Shown here: positions 48,000 to 58,823 of the stretch, one piece after another
Layout: each line of letters opens with the position of its first letter
Numbering within the stretch: the stretch's first letter is position 1
Source of the DNA: Cornus controversa
Lineage: Eukaryota > Streptophyta > Magnoliopsida > Cornales > Cornaceae
Assembly: GCA_026545225.1 (NCBI GenBank)
Contig: CM048849.1
Location: 52,956,836 to 53,020,835, forward strand
Length of the DNA: 64,000 nt
Direction of reading: 5' to 3'
The notes under the pieces: model-generated
Databases searched by the model: none
Told to the model about the DNA's origin: nothing
Seen by the model: the letters and a program-made list of their open reading frames with translations, nothing else
Position numbers and translations under genes: made by a program

Positions 48000-49745
48000 A
48001 GCTTTTGTATTGGTGAGATTCCTACGACCAGAGTGAGTACCCAATACTTGCTCTGATGTGGCAAGTAATTGAAACAAGAATTAGATGCACTTATAACCTA
48101 TCTCAACACTTAAAATATTTCCAATATGGCAAGCAGTTGAAAACAAGGATTAGATGCACTTTAATAACCTTTTTTTTCCATATGATGATATAGAAAATTC
48201 AAAAAAAATAGAACACGGACATAGAAAGGATACGGCTATAAAATAATAATATAATATATTAATATATACTCACTATTCAATAAAAAAACTACATTACAAA
48301 AATACTTCCATTCATGATCAAGAAATTAAGAATCAAACAAACTTATAAACAAAAATAGACAAATAAATTAACACAGATTGAAGAACCAGACTTATTTAGT
48401 CCTTTATACATATTTAGCTCAGATTATTAATCATAACTTAGTTGTATATAGTTTCTTTTTAAAATAGTTTAATATACATCATTGTTACGAAATATCTGAA
48501 AAGTGTCAAAGAAGTGTCGAATGAATGTTCGAGAAGTGTTCAAAAAAAATACCAAGAGTGTCCGACAAGATTACGACACCTTCCGTAAAGTGTTCGTGCT
48601 TCCTAAGTTCTAAAGAGATAGTATGACTAAATCTTTTGTTGAGATGAACAGATGAGGTAAGCCAGAATTTCTGATGAGGTGATAAAAGATGAAGATAATG
48701 ATAAGACCTTTAAAAGTAACAGTTTCATGACTACACAGACCATATATCACTATCACTAATGAATTCTCTGTAAGAAAGATGTTTGGTTGAGCCAGATGTT
48801 GAGGAGATAAAGACTAATCCGATCAGATCAAATGAAAAAATGATCAGGTCTTTTCCAAAAGTCTCTCCAATGAAAGAGTTTCATGATTACACGACAGTCA
48901 CCAATTAATCTTTTATAAAAAAGAGGTTGATCAATCAAATAGGTATGAAAAAAAAATACAATGCTTTTTGTTTGATAAAAATTCTCAATTGATAATCCGA
49001 GTGTACCTCACCGATATCACATTGGTGCTTATCTAGGTTATATTTCATCTTTGTTGCAGGAAAGCATTATAAACCCGACTTATGCCACAACCATCATCAA
49101 CAAATTACATTCAAGACTGTAGGTACAAATATTTCTGAACAAAGATGATACTAATAAAATATAAACCTTTTTATCATAGTAAATACCATAGCAATTTCAA
49201 TTTTTCTCGAAGCATGATAGTTGTTGATATTAAATAAAATTAATTAATTTCTCTTGTCGGACTTGATAGTTGGTATGAATTTTTTTAAAAATGACTTCAA
49301 ACTTCATATGTTCAAGATATGAGAAGAGAATCTTGTCATTACACTATTTGTTCCGTTGAAGATATGCTTATGTTTAGTTTAATCCTTTAAAACTTTTTAG
49401 AACATAAAATTATTTTCAAAAAATTTAAATCAATCACATCCTATAGTGTTATTCATTTGAAAGATTTCTTCTCCAAAACTAAGGTTAAGAAGGAATGATT
49501 TTTTTTTTTTCATTTACATGCATTATCTGAAATGAACGAAAATTGTAAAACAAATTCCTCTATAGAATTTCAATTTATTTATTTATTTTTCTTTTTGCAT
49601 ATTAATTGTGTCATAACCATTAATACCAGTGTGTACATAGTTTTGAAAAAACAATGTTTGGCCAAATACATAGGTGAAATTTGAGTAGGTTGAATACTTA
49701 ACATTACGAATAAGGTGCATGCATATAGATAGGGATAGATACACG
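48000..49745. other. AT-rich DNA with left arm of a long inverted repeat
   Basis: 48211-48530 is the left arm of an inverted repeat whose partner lies at 50560-50851. 48600-49740 is otherwise plain AT-rich DNA without a recognised gene. Confidence 0.55.
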
Positions 49746-50851
49746 CAGTGACGAACCCAGGAATTTTGACGAGGGGGGGCGACCTTTAACCAAAAAAAAA
49801 ATTCAAACCATCGTAATAATTTTATTGAGTAAATTTATCATCTTTCATTGATAAAATTTATTTTATTTATTAAGAATTTTTAAAAAAAAAATTTACTTTA
49901 TTATTTTTTTAATTTATTTATTAAAAAATTAAATGAATTTATTATTTTAAAATTATTTTTATAGATATAGAGAGATAGTGTATATATATATAGAGAGAGA
50001 GAGAGAGCTGATAGAGAGAGAGAGAGGACAAAGAGGGGGAAGCAGAGAGGGATACAGAGATGGGACACAGAGAGGGGACAAAGAGAGAGAATGGGGAAAA
50101 GAAAGTGAGAGAGAAAGATTAAAAATGAACAAACAGAGAAGATGGGGGGAGAGAGATTTAAAAAAAAAAAAGTAGGGGGGGCCTAGTGGAATTTTTTTGA
50201 TAATTTTAGGGGGGCAAGTTATAAAAACATAAGAATATAATGCTTAAAAAAAAAAATTCAGTGGGGGCGGATGCCCCCACTGGAGTGACTGTGGGTCCGT
50301 CCCTGGATACACGTGGGACTATTGTAGAGTAGTTCTACAATACCCGAGGACAAAGATTTCTTGAAGGTAGGAATACCATCACTAGTAAGATTCAGTGGTG
50401 GGATTCTCTGATACACAAATTTTTTTCGATATTTATACATGAGACAATTGTTGATGGTGAACTAGAAAGCACAAACCCTTCATTAAATGTGTCATACTTG
50501 TGTCAGACACTTAGACGCTCTTTGAACACTTCGTAGAAGTTTCGTGATATTTTTATTTTTAGGATACTTCTCAGATACTTGTGGAACGCTTTGTATCAGT
50601 TATGAATATTCAAGTATTTCGAAAGAAAATTATATGTGACTAAGTTATGATTAAAAATTTAAACTAAATATATGTAGAAGACTAAATAAATCTGGTTCTT
50701 TAATCTATTTATTTATTTTTATAAGTTTGTTTGGTTCTTAATTGTTCGATGATAAATTGAAGTATTTATTTAATGTAGTCTTTTTTTTGTTGAATAATTA
50801 ATATATATTATATTATTATTTTATAGTCGTATTCTCGCTGTGTCCGTGTCC
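48211..50851. repeat. Long inverted repeat with ~0.3-kb arms
   Basis: Left 48211-48530 (ACACGGACATAG, GGATACGGCTATAAAATAAT, ATCATAACTTAGTTGTATAT) is the diverged reverse complement of 50560-50851 (GTCCGTGTCC, ATTTTATAGTCGTATTC, GTGACTAAGTTATGAT). It is probably an old TIR element; ends and duplication could not be fixed. A younger hAT element lies inside. Confidence 0.65.
49746..50305. mobile_element. hAT-type element, TSD GATACACG
   Basis: 560 bp between GATACACG at 49738-49745 and 50306-50313. Ends CAGTGACGAACCCAGG and GGGTCCGTCCCTG; the left TIR is degraded relative to the CAGGGACGGA type at 11746. The interior has a GA-rich stretch (49990-50150) and G-runs next to both ends. No transposase. 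Confidence 0.85.
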
Positions 50852-52699
50852 AATTTATTTTTAAAATTTTAAATCGTCGTATCCGTGTTATATTGTACTT
50901 GTTTTCAGTGTTGGTGCTTCCTAGACGGTGACATTGCCTTCTTTTTTAAATTTGCCTTCTACTGATATCTTAGTTCTTAATTATGGGTCTAGCTAGCTGC
51001 CAATAATATATGAATCTCTTCTATTCTTCTACCTAATTTCACACTCAAATCTACTTTTCTTTTCCAATACACTCGAATCCATTTATTAGTCTCAATCTTG
51101 ACGTAAAGCCAAAAAAATATAAGAGTGGTCATTTGAGAAGACTCAAATTACTAGTTATGAAGTACTCCGATCCAAAGAGACTGTTACAGAACGGAACAAA
51201 GCCAATCACAACTTACAAAGACCATAGATGAGAAAACTTATTTTTTTATACTAACAATTAACTAGACAAATTAGAGAAGAGTTCGAAGCTTACTCTCAAG
51301 GGAAACACCTAAAATGTTCCATACAAGAAGCTTACAATACTATTATCATTGTGGCATTAAAAAATATGTCGAATCATCTTGCTATACCAGAATCACTCCC
51401 ATGAACCCAAATCAAACTCCATACCATCCTACCATAAATCCACATAAGAAGAATGGTGAAAAAACAAAATCAATACACTAATACAAAGCATATGATCTCT
51501 CAGAAAAGTTAGAAAATGCTGCCAAATCTCCCGGTAACCATCATTAAAATTAAGCACGTGATAAAAAATACTAAAGCAAAGCAACAAGAACATAAAAGTA
51601 CTACAAATTCTGAAGCAATAATTCTACTACAGTAATTTTAAAATAAATATGAAGTAATTCAACCTATCTTATGAAAAATATTGTGTATCATTAACCAGTC
51701 CTTACCCTTCTTCCAACAAGGTGCAAAAGGAACAATAAATAAATAAAAGCCTGATACAAAAAAATCCAACAATCCACCCTGCCAAAAAGTCTACTTCTAG
51801 ATGCAATGCATGAATTTTCACAAAAAATTCAATCCTCCAAGTCCAAAATCAACCCACCTACATACCAATATAAATGAAAATTTTTGCATGAGAAAGGGCA
51901 AAAGAGGGATTCTAGCTTTTATGAAACTTTGTTGAAAATATATATCAAAAGTAGGACTTCTTTGTCCTGAATAAATTTTTATAGGACTTAATTGTATTTG
52001 AAGTGGAAAAGTAAGATTAGGTTGAAATTTTTCCAAAAAAAAATCTGAAGCAAATGTAGATTTTGGTCCACCCTGAGTTGCTTAGCCCACACCTCAATTA
52101 ACCTTTCAGAGTAATTAATTTGATCATCGCTAAAAGTGTTAGTCGTCACCCATGTCACTAGGGGATGAACAGCCCAAATAGAAGTTCGTAATCAATGTTC
52201 ATTCAAAAAGAAGGCCAACCCATCCCCAACAGTAGCTTAATTATTGATGTAGCTTAATTAGTTCACCTTTCTTCTCTATTAATTATGGTGTAACTAAATA
52301 ATGGAAGAAGTGATTGACAAATATATGAAGACCAGGTCCCTTGAAGCTACGTGAATTGATGAAAGTCAAGGCAAATACTCATGACAATGAAGGACTTGTA
52401 AGGGAGTGGGTCACTTCCCTTTTTACAACTCCTTGCAATTGTTCCAAGTGTCCTTCATTGGAGTATTTGATCATGACTTAGACAAATGTCATTAGCGTGC
52501 AATTGTTGTAAGTGTCCTTCGTTGGAGTATTTGATCATGACTTAGACAAATGTCATTAGTGTGCATTGCGGTTTTCATTTTTAGAAGCCGCAAAACACCT
52601 TTCAAGCACTCTCCTCATTCACCGAAGAACACCCTTAACTCAACCCACCAAACCACGTGACCCCAAAGTTCCGAAAGCAATTAGAAATTCACGAAGTAT
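50852..52699. other. AT-rich intergenic region
   Basis: No gene recognised. A 64-bp tandem duplication (52435-52498, 52499-52562; GCAATTGTT then AAGTGTCCTTC) lies near the right end. Confidence 0.55.
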
Positions 52700-53321
52700 T
52701 AAGGTTGCAATTCGAGTGGGTTGGATGGGTTAAAGGTACAATTTAGACTCAATCTTATATATAAAATATTCAATTCTAATCTAATTCTAACCCTACTTTC
52801 ATCCCAAGCCAATTCTGTCCTTAAATTTTTAAATTCGAATTTACAACTCGAGTTGAGATTTCGGATTAGAAAGTCGGGTTAGTTCGTATTATCTATATCA
52901 CCAATCTTCATGTTGAAAATTTAAAGTAATCTTTAATAAGTTTTATAATAGATTATTCTTAAACACATACAAATTTCTAAGAAGTTACAAACAAATTTTT
53001 AAAAAATTAATTATCCAAAGTGTTAACATACAGTGAATTAAGATTTAAATAAATGAATTTGAAAACAAAAGGTTATTATAATTTGAATATTATATGTAAT
53101 ATATTTAAAATAAAAAATATGTATACAAATAATATTACAATTCAGGTTCGGATTGGACTCGAGTTGTTGGCACCTCAACCCAAACTCAACCTTAATTAAG
53201 TTCGGGTTGAAAATTTTCAACCCAAGCTCAACATTAGTTGTAAAAATAGTTGTTGAAGTCCATAAAAAATCGAGTTGGGCTCGGGTTGAGTTCAAATTGC
53301 CCAACTCAAGTTGCACTCCTA
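52700..53321. mobile_element. hAT-type MITE, TSD CGAAG(T/C)AT
   Basis: 622 bp; ends TAAGGTTGCAATTCGAGTGG and, reverse complement, TAGGAGTGCAACTTGAGTTG. Flanks CGAAGTAT (52692-52699) and CGAAGCAT (53322-53329) differ at one base. Subterminal GGGTTG/CAACCC words repeat inside. Confidence 0.7.
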
Positions 53322-53329
53322 CGAAGCAT

Positions 53330-53777
53330 GCACCGATCACCCCGTAGGCTAGTGATCGTGATATGCGCGTGCTCACGTCACAATTTGATGCGTGACTTAC
53401 TAGATAATTACACTGAACTATATCTGTACGATTTTATTATGTAATTAAAGAGTAATATCAAACATTGCTTTACAATTTTGAAAAAACATGCGGTGAGAAC
53501 ATGTTCCCTAGTCAAGATGTGGTTCCAAGCACGATATATTCTCAAAGATGAAATCGTGAATTTCACCCGTGTGGTTATAGTGGGACCCATACCATAATTA
53601 GTGATCATCTCTTCAAAACCCAGCAATGTTATGTGATTTCACGATATTTTTAAAATAGTTATAAATTACCTTTTTATTTTGTCAAATATTATTTAGTTAA
53701 CTTTGTATGCCTTTTATATATAATTTCAAAACCAATAGCCTTCCATTGAAATTTGAAATTTACTGGATATGGTGTAT
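53330..53777. other. Short intergenic stretch
   Basis: AT-rich, no gene or element recognised. Confidence 0.4.
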
Positions 53778-53785
53778 ACTATACC

Positions 53786-54622
53786 TAGGGGTGGCAAATT
53801 GGGCGGGTTTGGGCCGGGTCAAATATGGCCGGGTTGAATATGGGTTGTGACCCATATTCAACCCGTTTGTTGCGGGTCAAATATGGGCGGGTTGAATATG
53901 GGTCGGGTCAATCCGTCAACCCATATTTGACCCGACTAGACACGACAGTAGGTAGGCGTCAAACACAAAAATGGAATGCACAAGGTCTATAATCAAACAA
54001 AAAAACTATAATTTGCTAATCATACTGATATTATTTATATGGTTTGTTTATTTTTGGGTGTTAGCAAATTTTTTTTATTTTTTTTATCCAAGAGCTGATT
54101 GCGTAAAAGAATATAAGAATTTAATTGCAATCTAGTGTTTAATTACATTTATGAATCTATAGTAAAAGAGAAAAAAGAGTATAGAGTCTCGAGTAACTTA
54201 GTCAGCATAAATTTTCTTTAAAAAAATCAAAACATAAGCAAACAATTATAATAAGTATTTCAATTGAAAAATGTATTCAACACTAACTCAATTATATCTT
54301 CATAATTGGGCAATTTTAAAAATGACCTACCAAATCACAGAAACACATGGAATATAATTAAAATTAAAACATTGAGAAAAGGTACTCAAACACAAAAATG
54401 GACTCTGTAGATAGAGAAAGGTGACTTTTGAAAATTCAATTATTCTTGTTTTTTAATACAAAATGAACTCTGTGCATAGGGGGAGAGAATGTGACTTTTG
54501 GATGAGTCTGGGTCTTTTGGAACTAATCAATAAAAATAAAAATACCATTGAAAAAATAAAATATGTGACCTTTCGATGAGTCATTTTTTTTTTGGAATTA
54601 ATAAAAAAAATCTAAAGAATGA

Positions 54623-54680
<58 letters not shown>

Positions 54681-55225
54681 GCTCCAATGAAAATTGTTGT
54701 TGCACTATAAAGTTTGTGTCTAAATTATATATTCTTCTTATTTTTAATTAAGAAATTACAATGGTAAAATTCGACAATAATTACTAAAAAGAAAAAATAT
54801 TATTTTTAAAAAAATTGAATTCTTACTAAAATACTTTTTCAAAAAATATATATATATTGTCCAAGTATAGAGAGAGAAAGGGGAAGAGAGAGAGAGGTGG
54901 GATCGAAGAGAGAGAAAGGGAAGAGAGAGAAAGGTGGGATCGAAGAGAGAGAAAGGAAAGAGAGAGAGAGAAGTGAGATCAAAGAGAGAGAGAGGTTGGA
55001 TAGAAGAGAGAAACTTTAATTCACATTTTGTTTTATGGGTGAAAGATGGGTTGAATTTGGGCACCCATATTCAACCCATATTCAACCCATCTAACCCGCT
55101 AATTAATTGGTTTATATTTATCCAACCCGTTTATGACCCGTATAAGAAAATAAGTCACCCATATCCATTTTTAACTGGGCGGATATGGACGGGTTGGCGG
55201 GTTGACACCCAATTTGCCACCCCTA
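53786..55225. mobile_element. hAT-type element, TSD ACTATACC
   Basis: 1440 bp; perfect TIR TAGGGGTGGCAAATTGGG / CCCAATTTGCCACCCCTA, 8-bp duplication ACTATACC at 53778-53785 and 55226-55233. Subterminal regions repeat GACCCATATTCAACCCGT-like words in both orientations, as seen for hAT transposase binding regions. The interior is AT-rich with a TA microsatellite (54627-54678) and a GA-rich tandem repeat (54870-55010). No transposase. Confidence 0.92.
54870..55010. repeat. GA-rich tandem repeat
   Basis: Units of about 40 bp around GGTGGGATCGAAGAGAGAGA, with pure GAGA tracts. Confidence 0.8.
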
Positions 55226-55807
55226 ACTATACCTAAGTTAATCAAAATATGACATATTGCTTTTATCAGTTTTTTTTTTTTTTAGATTTCAATAATTTAT
55301 TTCAGATGCAGTAGCATGGATTGAACAATGACAAATCCCTACGGACCCTACCTCATTAAGGGTTTGGTTTTATTGATTTTATTTTATTTTTTGATAAATA
55401 AGTAACTTACTCAAATTCTCAAAGTGTAGGTCATACCATCCGGGCCAAAGGCCCTTGATGGTTTTATTGATATAAATTAACATTTGATGTTATTGAAAAC
55501 ATAGCCATTGTTATACAAAATTACACATAATTTTTTAGAGACTTGTGAGAGAAAGATAGTACCTTGCTACTAGGGATGTCAACAGGGTGGTGCCTTTTTT
55601 TCATTCCCGTTCCTATTTAGAAAAGTAACCCTCATTCCCGTCCCACCCCATTTAATAAAAGGGATGGGAGATTTTTTTTTTTTTTTTTAAGAAATTACTT
55701 TTGTAATTGTATTATTTTTAATATTTACACTCTTAGCTGATAAGGTTTCTGATAATTTATATGTGCACCCCTAATAAGATTTGAGTTACTAAATATTATA
55801 TATATAA

Positions 55808-56721
55808 GGAAAAATTACAATGACCTCTCTTGTAAATAGACAAAATAACCAATATTCTCTATTGTTTCAAAAATAACAGTGACCTCCCCTGTCAAAGTTG
55901 TCAGATTTTAAAATGATAAAATGACAAATATGTCCATGTACAATTAAAAATTTTTATTTAAAAAAGTTTTGTAACGCTAAATTTCCAAACTAACCTTATC
56001 ACATTAACCCACTGTTCATTGTCTCTATCTCTTATAACAGACACACGCATATATATGTGTATATATATTTCTCAATTGCTCTTCTACACAAATCTCACAC
56101 TCATATATATATATATATATCACACACAAAACCTAGACCCAAAGAATTTTGACCCATAACCACCGACCTAACAAGCAACTCTTCCACTCCTATGGCGATG
56201 TCGCTGCTCTTTTCTCCGTCGTGGGTTTTGCCTCAATTTGGGTATGGTGGCCGTGGGTCTTGCCTCAATTTGGGTATGGAGGCCACAAATGGTTCGATTA
56301 CATCTTTCCTTGGGATGGTGATCGGTCAACTGGTGTTCGGACGACTTGGTGATCGCATTGGTAGACGGCGAGTGTACAACCTCACATCTTCTTCTTTTCT
56401 CTCTCTACAATGGTGGGTGGTGCGTTAGGTAGTATGTAATTTCTCAGTGAAGAACACATATACGTATATATATATATATACACACACACACATAATCTCA
56501 CTGTTAGTAAGCATGGGATTCCTTTTGGTCACTGTATTTGTAAATTTAAGCTTTAGTACTGGATTTGCAATTGACAAGTGGCAGTGGAGGTATCAATCAG
56601 TTATAAAAACGAGTGTGCATATAAATGGGTGTGCTGTGTTTTGGAGGTATCACCGGTTAGATAAATGGGTGCGGTGGTATGCTATGTTATTGGGGTTCTT
56701 TCAAAAAATTGACGGTGTATA

Positions 56722-56756
<35 letters not shown>

Positions 56757-57211
56757 GCGCATTATGTAAGAACATGAATCTTTGTGAAAATTGGTTGTTT
56801 ACTTGATTGATTTTAGTGTATTGAAGCATACATAAATTAACAAAATTAGATGGATAGATATCAAGTACTAGGAAAACAGTGAGTTTAATTTGGGGGAAGA
56901 AGATGATGAATAGTGGAGGAAAATAGTAGATTTAATTTGGGGAAAGGAGATGATGAATAGTGGGGGTAAAAATGTTCACAAATAATATGTCAAATGAGGG
57001 TATTTTAGTCCTTTCATACATTTTAGGGTTATTCTGGGATTTTCAGGTCAAAAATACCATGACATTAGTAATTTTCGTACTTGTAAAGCTAACAGGAGAG
57101 ATCGGTGTTACAAAAGGTACATTGACAGGGAATGTCAATGTTATTTTTGAAAACACAAGAGAGATCCCTGTTATTTTGCCTATTTACAGGGGAGATCAGT
57201 GTAATTTTCTC
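55808..57211. mobile_element. Pack-MULE-like element, TSD TATATATAA
   Basis: 1404 bp; ~100-bp TIRs (GGAAAAATTACAATGACCTC / GAGAAAATTACACTGATCTC) in which the word CTCCCCTGTAAATAG recurs; 9-bp flanks TATATATAA at 55799-55807 and 57212-57220 (low complexity). The interior (56149-56430) carries gene-like, higher-GC DNA with a transporter motif; see the separate entry. Confidence 0.75.
56192..56428 (+). pseudogene. Captured major-facilitator transporter fragment
   Basis: Frame of 78 residues whose second half reads GMVIGQLVFGRLGDRIGRRR then VY, a textbook MFS motif A (GxLaDrxGRkxxl) between transmembrane helices 2 and 3. Among plant families it most resembles the phosphate:H+ symporter (PHT1) block, but other MFS families are possible. 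A 35-bp direct duplication (TTGCCTCAATTTGGGTATGG twice, 56226-56280) precedes it. The rest of a transporter is absent; the frame ends after ~30 more residues. Position between MULE TIRs suggests transduplication. Confidence 0.55.
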
Positions 57212-57463
57212 TATATATAATTATATAAGAGTAATTTTGTAAGTGTATTATATATATAATGGTAATATAGTAAATATAAAATATAAATGTGACGGGACGG
57301 GGTGCTTATCCCCATCCCCGCCCTTCAACTTCGCAGGTTTTTCTCTCTCACTTCATAACTTTACCAAAATCATTTAGCCTCCTCCAAAATTGATTTAAAC
57401 GGAATGAGACGGAACGTGACAGTTCTCGCCGGAGGAGATTAAATTTTTATCCCTACTTGTTAT

Positions 57464-58823
57464 CTTATCTTGCTTAAATAGAATGTGGCTTCCATGCACC
57501 ACAAAATTCATGTTAGAAGTTTTATAACTTCGTAAACAAATCTATACACACAGTGAGACGTATCATCCAATGATATTTTCTCTGTGGTTATTTCTAATTA
57601 TGAGGCGATGTTAATCACTTTCAGGATTGGCCTGACAAACAATTAATTTTTTTCCAATCCATAAGCATCCAACATTCCATACTAGCATTGAATAAAAAAT
57701 AAGAATCTATTAAAGTGGTTACTTTTTTTTGTTCTCATATTTCTTCTGTTTATCCGAAAAAATTGATTTCTTCAAAACTATACAAGGATACTGCTTTTTT
57801 ATCTCAAGTACTGTATTGGAGCTTAACCCGAATCTAAAGGGACATCGTGCTGTGCTCAGGGCTCATAATTTCATTGAACATTCATTAATACCAAGTAAAA
57901 ATTTGGCAGTACCACCAGCTTTCTCTAGGAGTATTTTTTCACAGCTTTAGCGCGCATGAACGTCTAATCATATATTACCGAATTCAACAGCTATGATTGA
58001 GGACTACATGCTTGCTCTGCTTACACTAGAACTCAGTGGGCGATTTGGGTCCCTCACTCCTCAGGTTGGCGTACCAAGATGCCTGAAAATCATGTATCTG
58101 TATACGTACATATACTATACATATATATATATATACACATACATGTATGTATGAGTGTGTACTCATAGCGAGATTTGAAAAGAGTAAGATGCATGGACCT
58201 TTCCTAAGTTCCCTTCTATCATGAGAGTATCTGTATAATAAAACTGTTTGTGTCGTATTAGTGCTTAATATAGTTGATATTTAACTAAGATTTTGACTTA
58301 CAAATGATCTCTCGTGAAAATAAATAAATAAATAAAATAATAAACCTTTAGCATGTTGCCACGACTATTTTAAAACTTTAGGTCTCTGCCAAAAATGAAG
58401 GATGAGAATATTGTATAGCTGCCAAGGAAACTGAAAATAAGAGAAAAAAAGATAAAATAGATAACGAAGAATAGATAAGACCAAGAGGACTTTCAGAGTG
58501 TGATTTTCGGTTTTTCAATCAGTAACATCAGAAGTACAGGGAAGCTACAACTTTATCAGTTACCAACAGATACATGAGTAAATTAGATGAAAAGTTTAAT
58601 TTCTGAAGTCTGCATCTGCACCAATGCGTTTCAAGTTACACAAAAAGCAAGACACTAGTCATGTGATAATGTCACTAACCATTCTACAACATGACCCCAA
58701 TTTTCTCTATCTATGAGATGCGAACAAGCGCGAGCTAAATTTATTTTTCAACCTCAGCAAGATTTCAATGCAACTTGTTAAACAAAAAACGCAAACCATA
58801 CTCCAAAATGAGACGACTAGAGC
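57464..58823. other. 3' flank of SEC61 alpha gene and intergenic DNA
   Basis: AT-rich, with a TA/CA microsatellite around 58110-58160 and (AAAT)n at 58320-58340. Presumed to contain the 3'UTR of the minus-strand gene near 58500-58823. No other gene seen. Confidence 0.5.

Larger units (their letters stand above)
55571..57455. mobile_element. Older hAT-like element split by a MULE
   Basis: Left end TAGGGATGTCAACAGGGTGG, right end TTTTTATCCCTA; flanks CTTGCTAC and CTTGTTAT match at 6 of 8 bases. 55571-55807 and 57212-57455 are its two halves, both rich in CCCGTCCC / GGGACGGGG words. The match is weak, so this is a moderate call. Confidence 0.5.
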
